NCBI GenBank assembly: GCA_028284155.1
Contig: JANQSF010000134.1
Location: 124,001 to 188,000, forward strand
From: Phycisphaeraceae bacterium
GTDB taxonomy: Bacteria > Planctomycetota > Phycisphaerae > Phycisphaerales > Phycisphaeraceae
Length of the DNA: 64,000 bases
Direction: 5' to 3'
Both the position numbers and the translations under genes were made by a program. The notes under the pieces were generated by a model. It ran no database searches and was not told where the DNA came from. It was given only the letters and a program-made list of their open reading frames with translations. Below, in pieces: positions 33,919 to 43,473 of this stretch (position 1 is its first letter; each line of letters begins with the position of its first letter).

Positions 33919-34734
33919 GTGTTGCCCGACATTCACCCGACCGCCATCATCGACCAGCGCGTGACCCTTGCGGACGGTGTCTCTGTCGGGCCGTACTGCG
34001 TGGTCAGCGGCGACGTGACGATCGGCACGGGCACGCGGTTGATCGGGCATGTCCATGTAAAAGGGCCGACCGTGCTGGGTCGTGAGAACGTGTTGTACCC
34101 CTTCGTGTGCGTCGGGTACGAACCGCAGGACCTGAAATACGCCGGCCAAACGGCGGGCGTGGTCGTCGGTGACCGGAATCAACTGCGCGAAGGGGCGGTC
34201 GTGCACTGCTCGACGAGCGCGGATCAGCCGACAACGGTCGGCGATGATTGTTTCCTGATGACCAACTCACACGTCGGCCACGATTCGCTGCTGCACAACC
34301 ACGTAACACTGGTCACGGGGGCGGTGCTCGGCGGGCACGCGGTGTTACACGACAACACGTTCGTCGGCGGCAACGCGGGCGTGCACCAGTTCTGCCGGAT
34401 GGGTCGCATGAGTTTTATGGGCGGCGGCGGCGCGTCGATCTCAAAAGACCTGCCGCCGTTCTGCATGGCTGACTACAAGAACGCCGTCACGGGGTTGAAT
34501 CTGGTCGGCCTGCGTCGCGCGGGCGTGCCGCGGCCAGCGATCGATCGGCTGCGCGCGGCGTTCAAGCTGTTTTTTGCGAGTGGGCACACCGTGCCGAACG
34601 CGCTTCAGAAGATCGACGCGATGATCGCAGAAAACGGCGAGGGCGACGACCTGCTGCGGGAGTTTGTCGAGTTTGTGCGGGCCAGCAAGAAGGGAATCGT
34701 GCCGTATGTGCGGGGGCGGAAGCAGGAACGGTGA
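33919..34734 (+). CDS. lpxA: Acyl-ACP-UDP-N-acetylglucosamine O-acyltransferase
   Basis: A 271-residue left-handed beta-helix acyltransferase, first step of lipid A synthesis. Hexapeptide repeats run from about 5 to 190 (VTLADGVSVGPYCVVSGDVTIGT, shown in part), catalytic His in TNSHVGHDSLLHNH, and the C-terminal helical domain starts at NLVGLRRAGVPR. The GNAGVHQFCRMG motif is typical of LpxA rather than LpxD. Start is GTG at 33919 (or TTG at 33922) just before PDIHPTAIID, the usual LpxA N-terminus. The rest of the lipid A pathway is not in the window; this shows the organism has an LPS-type outer membrane. Confidence 0.9.
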   Translation: MLPDIHPTAIIDQRVTLADGVSVGPYCVVSGDVTIGTGTRLIGHVHVKGPTVLGRENVLYPFVCVGYEPQDLKYAGQTAGVVVGDRNQLREGAVVHCSTSADQPTTVGDDCFLMTNSHVGHDSLLHNHVTLVTGAVLGGHAVLHDNTFVGGNAGVHQFCRMGRMSFMGGGGASISKDLPPFCMADYKNAVTGLNLVGLRRAGVPRPAIDRLRAAFKLFFASGHTVPNALQKIDAMIAENGEGDDLLREFVEFVRASKKGIVPYVRGRKQER

Positions 34735-34749
34735 ATGTTGATTTAAGGA

Positions 34750-34769
34750 AGCGCTAAGCCGCAAGCGGC
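34750..34769 (-). repeat. Short repeat family D, copy 3
   Basis: AGCGCTAAGCCGCAAGCGGC on the plus strand, the reverse complement of copies 1 and 2; in the short gap between lpxA and purB, whose genes converge. Confidence 0.75.
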
Positions 34770-34777
34770 CTGAGATG

Positions 34778-36226
34778 TCAGACTTTCAGGTCGGTGGTTT
34801 GGTTGAGGTCGTGCTTGTAGCGCGCGCGGATGGGATCGACGACCTGTTCGATGAAGGCGTCGACCTGTTGCGGCGCTCGGCCGACGAACTGCGACGGGTC
34901 GAGCACGGCTGACAGGTCGAGGCCGGCGAACATCGGCTCGCCTTCAAGTCGTTCTAACAGGTCGTTCGGTTTACCCTCTACTTTGACTTGCTGCGCGGCG
35001 GCCTGGCTGTGGGTGCGGATGATCTCGTGCGCTTCCTGCCGGTCGGCGCCGCGTTGCACGGCCGCCATCATGATGTTTTCGCTCGCCATGAAGGGCAGTT
35101 CAGCCTGCAGGTTCGCGGCAACCGTCTTGGGGTAGACGACGATGCCGGACGCGACGTTGTTGACAAGGTCCAGCACGCCGTCGGTCGCGAGGAACGGCTC
35201 GGGCAGCGACAGGCGGCGCGTGCTCGAGTCGTCGAGCGTGCGTTCGAGCCACTGCTCAGCCGCCATGGTGTAGTTGACTTGCGTCAGACCGACGACAAAC
35301 CGGGCGAGGCCGCAGATGCGTTCACTGCGCATCGGATTGCGTTTGTAGGCCATCGCCGACGAGCCGATCTGTTCCTTCTCGAACGGCTCTTCAAGTTCTT
35401 TGCGGTTGGCCAACAGTCGCAGGTCGGTCGCGAACTTGGCTGACGCCGCGGCGACGGCCGCGAGTGACGACGTCACGAGCCCGTCCACGACACGCGGATA
35501 CGTCTGACCTGTCACGACGAATCGCTTGGCGGCAGGCCAACCCATCTTCTCCGTCACCAGTTGGTCGAGTTGTTCGACCTTGTGCTGCGGGTCGGGATCG
35601 TTCGCGAACAGCGCGAGGAATGACGCCTGTGTGCCCGTCGTGCCCTTGACGCCGCGAAAGCGCAGCGAATCAAGGCGGTGTTCGACTTCTTCGAGCGCGA
35701 TCGACAGGTCGTGCGCCCACAGCGCGGCCCGTTTGCCGACGGTGGTCGGTTGCGCGGGCTGGTAGTGCGTAAATCCGAGCGTCGGCAGGTCGCGGTGTTC
35801 AGCGGCGAATCGGCCGAGCTTGTCGATCGCGGCGGCGAGCTTGCCCGCGACGAGTCGCAGGGCGTCGCGGATCAGGATCAGCTCAGTGTTGCAGTTGACG
35901 AACTGGCTGGTCGCTCCGAGGTGGATGATCGGCCGAGCCGTCGGCGCGACGTCGCCCAGTGCGTGGACGTGGGCCATCACGTCGTGCCGCAGCTTCTTCT
36001 CGTACTTGGCCGCGTTGTCGTAGTCGATGTCGTCCAGATGCTCGCGCAGCTCAGCGAGTTGGGCGTCTGAGATGTCCAGACCAAGCTCGGCCTCAGCTTC
36101 CGCGAGGGCGAGCCAGAGCCGTCGCCAGGTCGAAAACTTGCGTTGCGGCGACCAGACAGCCTGCATCTCGGCGCTGGCATTTCGGGTTGCGAGGGGGGAT
36201 TGGTACTGGAGAGAACGGTCGGTCAT
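34778..36226 (-). CDS. purB: Adenylosuccinate lyase
   Basis: A 482-residue fumarase/aspartase-superfamily enzyme catalysing two steps of purine synthesis (SAICAR to AICAR and adenylosuccinate to AMP). Motifs in order: HDVMAHVHALGD near 85, HLGATSQFVNCNTELILIRD near 106, TLGFTHYQPAQPTTVGKR near 155, and the superfamily signature GSSAMAYKRNPMRSE near 292. C-terminal helices include MASENIMMAAVQRGADRQEA. Length fits the longer, animal-like PurB subgroup common in planctomycetes. Convergent with lpxA. Confidence 0.93.
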   Translation of the reverse strand: MTDRSLQYQSPLATRNASAEMQAVWSPQRKFSTWRRLWLALAEAEAELGLDISDAQLAELREHLDDIDYDNAAKYEKKLRHDVMAHVHALGDVAPTARPIIHLGATSQFVNCNTELILIRDALRLVAGKLAAAIDKLGRFAAEHRDLPTLGFTHYQPAQPTTVGKRAALWAHDLSIALEEVEHRLDSLRFRGVKGTTGTQASFLALFANDPDPQHKVEQLDQLVTEKMGWPAAKRFVVTGQTYPRVVDGLVTSSLAAVAAASAKFATDLRLLANRKELEEPFEKEQIGSSAMAYKRNPMRSERICGLARFVVGLTQVNYTMAAEQWLERTLDDSSTRRLSLPEPFLATDGVLDLVNNVASGIVVYPKTVAANLQAELPFMASENIMMAAVQRGADRQEAHEIIRTHSQAAAQQVKVEGKPNDLLERLEGEPMFAGLDLSAVLDPSQFVGRAPQQVDAFIEQVVDPIRARYKHDLNQTTDLKV

Positions 36227-36305
36227 GCGTCTTTATAGGTGAATCAACGACCCACGTGCAGGGGTTAGGTCAGCTCTACACACGCAACCGTCGCGCGTCG
36301 ACTGG

Positions 36306-36333
36306 GATCCGGGTCTTCGGAAAGACCCGGCTT
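36306..36333 (+). repeat. Hairpin repeat family C, copy 2
   Basis: GATCCGGGTCTTCGGAAAGA then CCCGGCTT. Three differences from copy 1, of which two are a compensating base pair. Confidence 0.75.
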
Positions 36334-36355
36334 CAAGGGCGTCTGTACTCAGATC

Positions 36356-36393
36356 GCTGACGGCTGACCGCTAATAGCTAATAGCTGACCGCT
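36356..36393. repeat. Direct repeat block of GCTGAC and GCTAATA units
   Basis: GCTGACGGCTGACCGCTAAT followed by AGCTAATAGCTGACCGC: three GCTGAC and two GCTAATA units in 38 bases. Function unknown. Confidence 0.6.
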
Positions 36394-36562
36394 CTCTCCT
36401 TGCAACGCCGATGTAACAAACCTGAACCGACATGGTCGAAGTGACGCTATACCTGTAAATCAGGGGTCGAACGTGGTACAGTTGTTTCAGGCCGATTGCC
36501 CGGTGCAACGCCGTGGCGGGGCCGACCCTGCCTGACGCGTGGGCCGATTTGAGCGGGTTTGG

Positions 36563-37222
36563 ATGCCCAGCGACGACGAAGCGCATCTCGTGGAACGAGC
36601 CGTGGCCGGCGACCAGGACGCCTTGGCCGAGTTGCTTGTCACACACCAGGACCGTCTCTACAACACCGTCCTGCGGATGGTCAGCCAGCGCGACGACGCG
36701 GCCGAGGTCACGCAGGACGTGATGGTCAAGGTGATCGAGCACATCAGCGAGTACGACGGGCGGGCCGCGCTGACGACGTGGATGACGCGGATCGCCATGA
36801 ACCAGTCGATCTCGCACCTGCGGAAGCGGCGATTGCGTCGGATGGCGAGCCTGGATTCGACCTCGCCCGGCGGTCGGCCCGATAACGGTCAGGAGACACA
36901 GGCTTTACGAGATCGTCTGCAAGAAACCGGTGAACTTTCGCCCGACCAGAGCGTCGAACAGGGTGAGATGACCGACCACCTGCACAACGCGATTGAACGT
37001 CTGGACGACGATTTCCGTGCTGTGATCGTCCTCCGCGACCTGAACGAGATGGACTATGCCCAGATCGCAGACGCGCTGGACATCCCTGTCGGCACGGTCA
37101 AGAGCCGGCTGTTCAGGGCTCGGGTCGCGTTAAGGCAATTATTGGCAAGCGTTTACCCCTCGGCTGCCAGCGACGTCTCGTCCCCCGCCGCGACCGGCTT
37201 GGCCGGAGGGGGTGCCGGATGA
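36563..37222 (+). CDS. ECF-type RNA polymerase sigma factor
   Basis: A 219-residue sigma-70-family protein. Region 2 spans about residues 15-90 (LLVTHQDRLYNTVLRMVSQ; DDAAEVTQDVMVKVIEHI; LTTWMTRIAMNQSISHLRKR) and region 4 about 140-195 (LDDDFRAVIVLRDLNEMDYA; IADALDIPVGTVKSRLFRA). Region 3 is absent, as in ECF factors. The stop overlaps the start of the anti-sigma gene (ATGA). ATG at 36563 is preferred to the in-frame GTG 24 bases upstream because sequence similarity to the family begins at DDEAHLVERAVAGDQDA. Likely responds to an envelope signal through the downstream membrane protein. Confidence 0.88.
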   Translation: MPSDDEAHLVERAVAGDQDALAELLVTHQDRLYNTVLRMVSQRDDAAEVTQDVMVKVIEHISEYDGRAALTTWMTRIAMNQSISHLRKRRLRRMASLDSTSPGGRPDNGQETQALRDRLQETGELSPDQSVEQGEMTDHLHNAIERLDDDFRAVIVLRDLNEMDYAQIADALDIPVGTVKSRLFRARVALRQLLASVYPSAASDVSSPAATGLAGGGAG

Positions 37223-39627
37223 CCCTCGAAAACACACCGATCAACGGCCACGATGAACTGCTCTTGCTCGCGTACGTCGAGGACGAGTTGTCAGGAACGG
37301 ACCGGGCGGCGTTCGAGCGCGAATTGGCCGGCGACCCTGAATTACGGGCCCTGATCGACGCGCTGCGGGCCGACCGCCAACGACTCCGCTCGCTGGCCCC
37401 GACCGCCGCGCCAAGCGACATGGTCGAACGGGTCATTCAGCGGCTCGAGCGGCAGACGCTGCTCGGACCGGTGACCGCCGGTGACGATCTGTCAGACGAT
37501 TCGGCGACCACGCCGGCGACGAGCGGCGACCGATCGCCGGATGAGATCGAGGCCGAGCCCGGCGTTGCTTCGACCTCAATCGAACCGATCGCAAGAATCG
37601 GGTTCGGTCGTGTGGCGCGCGTGGCTGGTTTGGCGGCGGCGCTGGCGTTGTCAGCCTGGCTAGGGTCGAAGTTCTTCGGCCCCGAGAAGACGATCACGCA
37701 ACCGGCGCCGGGCGGCGGCCCGATGGCTGCGGGCGATCAGCCCGGCACGGAGGGCATCCGCGACCTGCGTAACGACAACCGCCTGGCCATCGCCGATGGC
37801 GTGGATCGTGGGAAAGACAACGCGGGCGGTGGGACTGCTTCCACTGTTGCCGGTAAGTCGGCCAGCAGCGCGAACGAGCGCCCCGCCATTGACCCGCATT
37901 CGGATGGCCGTGTGGCGGTGGGTAACGCCAAGACGTCTGATTCTCATGGCAACTTTCGGGCCGGGCAGAAGGCGGCCGACGGGCATGCCGATCTCGCTGC
38001 GGCGGCTGCGAAAGGAGCAGGTGGCCTGAATGACATCGGGGACAGCGCAAACCTGAAAGCCGTGGTCAGTCCCAAGGGCGCACATTCGCAGCAAGCGTTT
38101 ACCAGGCGATCCGACGCCGATGGGACTGGGCCGAACGCGCCGGGTGGTGTCCAGTTGGCCGACCAGGCCAAGTCGATCGGACAGTTCGCCACGGCGCAGT
38201 CGGGCCGTCAGGAATTGTTCGAGTACAGCGAGCGCGTCGAAGTTGGGCAGGATCGTCAGTACGCTCGGTTGACAGCCACGGCCGAAGTCCAAAGCGAGCT
38301 TGCCTTCGATGAGTCCCCACCAGTCGACCGTGTGGCAACGTCCGGCCGATCACCTTTGCCCCAACCCAGCGCCGCGCCAACCGCACCTCCGACGTCGCCC
38401 GACCCCACCGCACCGGCCCGGCCGGTGCCGACTGAAGCACCGCTGCCCCCAGCACCAGACGCCGCGCAGCATGACGATCGAAACGCGACGACCGGCCAAC
38501 TCGCCGATGCGCCGACCCGTGACGCTTCGATTAGCAAGGAGTCAGCCGACTCGTTCGTCGCGGCGGAAGGCGACACGACAACGCGCATCGAGGTTGTTTC
38601 CGACGACCCGGACGCTTCGCGGCGTGAGGTCATGGCCTGGGCTCAGTCACGCAAGTTGAGCGTCCTGTACACGCCCGCGCAGACTTGGGCGGGTTCGCAG
38701 CGCGGTCAGGCCGAAACAGAAGGCGTGGGTCAGTCGCAAGCCAAAGATGTTGACCCAAGCCGGCGTCGCGCGGTACCGGGTGTGGAGCAGCGCAAGGCCG
38801 ACACGCAGGACGAGGTCAAGTCTCGCCCGCTTGATCCGAGTGTGACCCGCAAGCACACGACACCTTCGCCGACGACTACAGCGCCCAACCGGTCATCGCC
38901 CCGGTTCAATCAACAACAAGATGATGAAAGGCAACAAGTCGCCTCGGCTGACGCCAAGTACGAGGCGAGCCAGGCCAGTCAGCGACAAGTCGTTTACCTG
39001 AGCGTCCCGCGTGACCAGTTGTCCGGGCTGCTGTCGCACCTGAACGACAAAGGTCAACAGAAGGCCCAACTCGTCAAGGAACACAACTCGGCCTCCGAAG
39101 CACGCCCGTCGATCGAATCAGTCACGCGTGCGATGGAGAAACAGCGCAACGCACCGACCAAGAATCTGGACGCCAAACTGGGTGCGGCGAACGCTGCGGA
39201 TACAGGTGCGCGCACGCCAAGCCCGGCCACCACCCCGTCAGCCAATCGTGGTAATCAAACCACAGTCCAGGCCGCCCGAACGGCCCCCAGCCGCGCCGAA
39301 TCAAAGAAGTCCGAGCAGGGCCTGCCCGCCGACGCCAGCGCTAACGACGACGCCTTGCGGCGTGGCACGGTCGCCCAAGCTGACAAGGCACCCGGTGTTG
39401 AACTGGACGGCGCGCAGTTGGGTCAACGATTCCAACAGCGCGTCGTCGCGCTGGACGCCATCAATTGGGGCCTGATCCTGCGAGACCAGTTGTCCATCGT
39501 GCCCTCGATGGAATTGGCTGAGAGCGAAGCGCCCGTCACCGTTTCGGTGATCATCGAAAAGGCGCGACAGGCCCCAGCCAATCCGGCCCCCGACGCGAAT
39601 CAGGTCGAGCGGGCGAATCAACGCTGA
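37219..39627 (+). CDS. Large single-pass anti-sigma factor with disordered periplasmic region
   Basis: An 802-residue protein coupled to the sigma gene by ATGA. Residues 1-85 are the cytoplasmic part (LLLLAYVEDELSGTDRAAFE, ELAGDPELRALIDALR), a zinc-finger-like anti-sigma pattern in which the HxxxCxxC zinc ligands are absent. One membrane helix at about 131-153 (RVARVAGLAAALALSAWLGS). The remaining 650 residues are periplasmic, rich in A, S, T, P, Q and D and mostly low-complexity, with two short folded-looking pieces: TTRIEVVSDDPDASRREVMA near 450 and VVYLSVPRDQLSGLLSHLND near 590. These resemble paired alpha/beta modules of the DUF4349-type. Probably the sensor that releases the sigma factor. 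Confidence 0.75.
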   Translation: MTLENTPINGHDELLLLAYVEDELSGTDRAAFERELAGDPELRALIDALRADRQRLRSLAPTAAPSDMVERVIQRLERQTLLGPVTAGDDLSDDSATTPATSGDRSPDEIEAEPGVASTSIEPIARIGFGRVARVAGLAAALALSAWLGSKFFGPEKTITQPAPGGGPMAAGDQPGTEGIRDLRNDNRLAIADGVDRGKDNAGGGTASTVAGKSASSANERPAIDPHSDGRVAVGNAKTSDSHGNFRAGQKAADGHADLAAAAAKGAGGLNDIGDSANLKAVVSPKGAHSQQAFTRRSDADGTGPNAPGGVQLADQAKSIGQFATAQSGRQELFEYSERVEVGQDRQYARLTATAEVQSELAFDESPPVDRVATSGRSPLPQPSAAPTAPPTSPDPTAPARPVPTEAPLPPAPDAAQHDDRNATTGQLADAPTRDASISKESADSFVAAEGDTTTRIEVVSDDPDASRREVMAWAQSRKLSVLYTPAQTWAGSQRGQAETEGVGQSQAKDVDPSRRRAVPGVEQRKADTQDEVKSRPLDPSVTRKHTTPSPTTTAPNRSSPRFNQQQDDERQQVASADAKYEASQASQRQVVYLSVPRDQLSGLLSHLNDKGQQKAQLVKEHNSASEARPSIESVTRAMEKQRNAPTKNLDAKLGAANAADTGARTPSPATTPSANRGNQTTVQAARTAPSRAESKKSEQGLPADASANDDALRRGTVAQADKAPGVELDGAQLGQRFQQRVVALDAINWGLILRDQLSIVPSMELAESEAPVTVSVIIEKARQAPANPAPDANQVERANQR

Positions 39628-39752
39628 ACAGGCGGATCAACGTCATTCATCGAGTCGGACCCGCCGGACGCTCTCGTGTGGCACGCGATCGCACGGACCT
39701 GACTGTCTAAAATGCTCACACGCACCGTGTTTTCAGATGTGAGCAATCCACT

Positions 39753-41063
39753 ATGCGACCCACCCGATTGGCCAGTTATCTGTCGCTCGGCCTGATCCTG
39801 TCTGCCGCCGTCGCCTGCTCGAAAGAGCCCGCGCCGCAGGTCACACCGACGGCCGAAGTGAACGAGCGCGAAGGCGACCCGCTCGGCTCGGTCAACCCTT
39901 CGGAGGACTGGTCGTGGTGGCGGGGCCCGTCGTTCGACGGCCGAGCGGCCGACAACGCCAACCCGCCCACGGCGTGGGACGCGCAAGACAAGCAGAACAT
40001 CGTCTGGCAGGTCAATCCACCCGGCGAAGGCCACGCGTCGCCCGTTGTGTTCGGCAAGCAGGTCTTCATCGCCACGGCCGACGACGACGCTGAAACACAG
40101 TCGTTGATCTGCTACGACGCCGACACGGGCAAGCGGCAATGGGCGACGGTCGTCCACACCGGCGACCTGCCCAGCAAGCACTCGAAGAATACGCACGCCT
40201 CGGCCACTCCGGCCTGCGACGGACAGCAGGTCTACACGGCCTTCGTTATCGACGACGCGCTGCACGTCTCCGCGCTCGACCTGTCGGGTAAGATCGTTTG
40301 GCAGCGACGGGTCGGCGACTTCGACTCGCAGCACGGCTTCGGCGCGTCGCCCGTATTGTGGAAATCGACGGTGATCATCACGGCCGACCACGGCGGGTAC
40401 GGCTACGTCGCCGCGCTGGACCGCAAGACGGGCGAATACGCCTGGCACACGCCGCGCGACGGCGCGGCCAGTTACGGCACGCCGATCATTGCAAATGTCG
40501 CGGGCAAGCCGCAACTGCTGCACGCCGGCGGCGGACGCGTGACCAGCTACGACCCCGACACCGGCGCGTTGCTCTGGGCGACTGACGGGCCCAGCCGAAC
40601 GACAGGCTGCACGATGGCGGCCGGCGGCGGCCTCGCCTACGCAACCGGCGGCTACCCCAACAAACGACTCATGGCCATTGATGCCGGCTCCGGCGATGTC
40701 GAATGGGATACGGAAACCCGCAAACGCGTGACGTACGTGCCAAGCCCGCTACTGCACGACGGCCGGCTATACGTCGTGAACGACGACGGCCACGCAACGT
40801 GCTTCGACGCCGAATCCGGCGAAGTGATCTGGGAAGAAAAGATCGCGCGGGCGGTCTCGTCGTCGCCGATCTTGGCCGGCGGCCACATCTACGTCGGCGA
40901 TGAACGGGGCACGACGTATGTCTTCAAGCCGGGTGACAGATTCGATCTCGTCGCGGAAAACGAACTGTATGGCGGCATCTTCGCCAGCCCGACTTTCGTA
41001 GGCGACCGCGTTTACATCCGCACCGACAGCACGCTCTACTGCATCCAACGATCCAAGTCATGA
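39753..41063 (+). CDS. PQQ-type beta-propeller lipoprotein
   Basis: A 436-residue lipoprotein: signal peptide with lipobox LSAAVAC, giving an acylated Cys22 or so. The rest is an eight-bladed PQQ-like/BamB-like propeller with Trp-rich blade ends: DWSWWRGPSFDGR, NIVWQVNPPGEG, KIVWQRRVGDF, GALLWATDGPSR, GDVEWDTETRKR, GEVIWEEKI. No PQQ-binding Trp-docking or dehydrogenase motifs are evident, so a structural or glycan-related role is more likely than dehydrogenase activity. It starts a tight operon and overlaps the PSD1-type gene (ATGA at 41060-41063). A related, non-lipoprotein propeller is at 57471-58718. Confidence 0.82.
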   Translation: MRPTRLASYLSLGLILSAAVACSKEPAPQVTPTAEVNEREGDPLGSVNPSEDWSWWRGPSFDGRAADNANPPTAWDAQDKQNIVWQVNPPGEGHASPVVFGKQVFIATADDDAETQSLICYDADTGKRQWATVVHTGDLPSKHSKNTHASATPACDGQQVYTAFVIDDALHVSALDLSGKIVWQRRVGDFDSQHGFGASPVLWKSTVIITADHGGYGYVAALDRKTGEYAWHTPRDGAASYGTPIIANVAGKPQLLHAGGGRVTSYDPDTGALLWATDGPSRTTGCTMAAGGGLAYATGGYPNKRLMAIDAGSGDVEWDTETRKRVTYVPSPLLHDGRLYVVNDDGHATCFDAESGEVIWEEKIARAVSSSPILAGGHIYVGDERGTTYVFKPGDRFDLVAENELYGGIFASPTFVGDRVYIRTDSTLYCIQRSKS

Positions 41064-43471
41064 AGCCGAATCCAACCATTACGAACATGAAACCAGTATC
41101 ACGCGCGTCACTCGTCGGGTTGGCGACGTGGTTGTTGGCTGTCACGTCGTCTTCCGCGCAGGTCGGCGACCGGGTCAGTTTTAACCGCGACATCCGACCG
41201 ATCCTGTCGGAGAACTGCTTCGCCTGTCACGGGCCGGACGCCAACCACCGCAAGGCCGGCCTTCGGCTCGACACTTTCGACGGCGCGACGAAGCGGCACA
41301 AGGGCAAGGCGGCGGTCGTGCCAGGCAAGCCGGACACCAGTCAACTGCTGGCACGCATCACCGCGAACGACCCGGAAGAACGGATGCCGCCGAAGGCCTC
41401 GGAGAAAACGCTTTCGCCGCGTCAGGTCAATTTGCTGCGCAGATGGATCGCACAGGGGGCGGAGTATGAAAGACATTGGTCGTTTATTCCGCCCCAACGA
41501 CCTGAATTACCGCGAGTCGGTCGCGGCGACTGGGGACTCAACCCCATCGACGCGTTCATCCTCGCCCGACTCGAAAGTGAATCGTTGAAGCCGTCTGCCG
41601 AGGCCGACAAACGTACGCTCATCCGTCGCCTTTATCTCGACTTGACGGGGTTGCCGCCATCCGTCGAGCAGGTGCATGCCTTCGTCAACGACAACAAGCC
41701 GGACGCGTACGAGCGAGTCGTCGATGCCCTGCTCGCGTCGCCCCACTACGGCGAGCGCATGGCCATGCATTGGCTTGACCTGGTGCGCTTCGCCGACACG
41801 GTCGGCTACCACGGCGACCAGGACCACAACATCTCGCCCTACCGTGACTATGTCATCAAGGCGTTCAACGAGAACAAGCCGTTCGATCAGTTCACGGTCG
41901 AACAGTTGGCCGGCGACCTGATGCCGAAGCGCGACGGTGTCGACGATCTGTGGCGGCAGGTCGCGACGGGGTACAACCGGCTGTTGCAAACGTCGCACGA
42001 AGGCGGCGTGCAGCAGCGCGAGTACTTGGCCAAGTATTTGGCCGACCGTGTACGCAATGTGTCGAGCGTTTGGCTGGGCGTGACGATGGGCTGCGCCGAG
42101 TGTCACAACCACAAGTACGACCCCTTGACGCAGGCCGACTTCTACTCCTTGGGCGCATTCTTCGCCGACGTCGATGAACTGGGCACGTTCAGGGGATCAA
42201 ACAGCCTGCCCACGAGACGACCGCCGGAGATGCCCGCTCCGAACATCGCGCAGGCGACCGAGTTGAAGCAGATCGACGCCGAGTTGGCGGCGCTTAACGA
42301 CCCCGCGGCGGCGGCGTTGAGCGAGGCCGACGCCGCCAAGGTCAAATCTATGCAGGCGCGACGGGACGCCATCGTCAAGCAATTCCGCCTGACCATGGTC
42401 ACCCGCAGCGTCGCGCCGCGCGAAATCCGCGTTTTGCCCCGTGGTGATTGGCTAAGCGACGCAGGCTCGGTTGTTCAACCGGCTGTGCCCGAGACACTTG
42501 GCGCGCTCGACGTTTCCAGTGGACGGGCAACACGTCTCGACCTGGCCAAGTGGATCGCCTCGCGCGACAACCCGCTCACCGCCCGCGTGTTCGTCAACCG
42601 TTTGTGGCGGCTGTTCTACGGCAACGGCCTGTCCAACGTGCTCGACGATGTCGGCGCGCAGGGCGAGTGGCCGACCCACCCGGAACTGCTCGACTGGTTG
42701 GCCGTCGAGTTCATGAACAGCGGCTGGGATGTGAATCACATGGTCAAACTGATGGTCATGTCGCGCACGTACCGCCAGTCGTCGCTCGTTTCGGACGACC
42801 TGCTGAAGCGTGACCCGTTCAACCGGCTGTACGCGCGTCAGTCGCGCTGGCGGTTGCAGGCCGAACTGGTGCGCGACACGGCCTTGACCAACAGCGGCCT
42901 GCTCGTCCGCACGGTCGGCGGCCACAGCGTCAAACCGTATCAACCGGCGGGCTATTACCAGCACCTCAACTTCCCGACGCGAACTTACAAGCACGACGCA
43001 AGCGACAGCCAATGGCGGCGTGGCGTGTACATGCACTGGCAGCGCGTCTTTCTGCACCCCATGTTGCTCGCGTTCGACGCGCCGACGCGCGAAGAGTGCG
43101 CCGCCGACCGCCCGACATCGAATACCCCGCGGGCCGCGCTGGCGCTGCTGAACGACCCGACGTTCGTCGAAGCGGCGCGTGTGTTCGCTCAGCGCGTCAT
43201 GCGCGAGGGTGGGCGGTCCGTCGATGAGCGCATCGCGTTTGCATTCGAGACGGCCACCTCCCGCCGACCGACCAACGTGGAAATAGGCATCCTTCGCAAC
43301 CTGTATACGAAACACCACACGCAATTCAGCAAAGAGCCCGCCGCGGCCGAAGCACTGTTGAAGGTCGGTCTCAAGCCACTGCCCGACGATCTCGCTCGTC
43401 CCGAACTCGCGGCGTGGACGAGTGTCGCCCGAGCCATCCTGAACCTGAACGAGTCGATCACACGTAACTGA
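41060..43471 (+). CDS. PSD1-type protein: cytochrome-c-like, DUF1549 and DUF1553 domains
   Basis: An 803-residue exported protein of the standard short form. Signal peptide ending near SSSAQ. PSCyt1 with haem site Cys53-Cys56-His57 (CFACH) in FNRDIRPILSENCFACHGPD; DUF1549 with IRRLYLDLTGLPPSVEQV and a second haem-like motif in MGCAECHNHKYDPLTQADF; DUF1553 with NRLWRLFYGNGLSNVLDDVG and SNTPRAALALLNDPTF. Compared with the protein at 25570 it lacks the 500-residue insertion. It overlaps the propeller lipoprotein gene and is followed after 2 bases by a DUF1501 gene, so all three are co-translated. Proposed role in sulfated polysaccharide use is inference. Confidence 0.88.
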   Translation: MKPNPTITNMKPVSRASLVGLATWLLAVTSSSAQVGDRVSFNRDIRPILSENCFACHGPDANHRKAGLRLDTFDGATKRHKGKAAVVPGKPDTSQLLARITANDPEERMPPKASEKTLSPRQVNLLRRWIAQGAEYERHWSFIPPQRPELPRVGRGDWGLNPIDAFILARLESESLKPSAEADKRTLIRRLYLDLTGLPPSVEQVHAFVNDNKPDAYERVVDALLASPHYGERMAMHWLDLVRFADTVGYHGDQDHNISPYRDYVIKAFNENKPFDQFTVEQLAGDLMPKRDGVDDLWRQVATGYNRLLQTSHEGGVQQREYLAKYLADRVRNVSSVWLGVTMGCAECHNHKYDPLTQADFYSLGAFFADVDELGTFRGSNSLPTRRPPEMPAPNIAQATELKQIDAELAALNDPAAAALSEADAAKVKSMQARRDAIVKQFRLTMVTRSVAPREIRVLPRGDWLSDAGSVVQPAVPETLGALDVSSGRATRLDLAKWIASRDNPLTARVFVNRLWRLFYGNGLSNVLDDVGAQGEWPTHPELLDWLAVEFMNSGWDVNHMVKLMVMSRTYRQSSLVSDDLLKRDPFNRLYARQSRWRLQAELVRDTALTNSGLLVRTVGGHSVKPYQPAGYYQHLNFPTRTYKHDASDSQWRRGVYMHWQRVFLHPMLLAFDAPTREECAADRPTSNTPRAALALLNDPTFVEAARVFAQRVMREGGRSVDERIAFAFETATSRRPTNVEIGILRNLYTKHHTQFSKEPAAAEALLKVGLKPLPDDLARPELAAWTSVARAILNLNESITRN

Positions 43472-43473
43472 GT

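Larger units (their letters stand above)
36227..36562. other. Intergenic region of 336 bases between purB and the sigma-factor gene
   Basis: Divergent promoter region. It holds hairpin repeat family C copy 2 (36306-36333) and a direct-repeat block (36356-36393). A GAACC near 36423 and TATACC near 36449 could be an ECF-type promoter for the sigma gene, but the spacing is not diagnostic. Confidence 0.5.

Noticed and set aside
39618..40523. Minus-strand 301-codon frame overlapping the propeller lipoprotein
   Set aside because: No motifs; the plus-strand gene has a lipobox and propeller blades.
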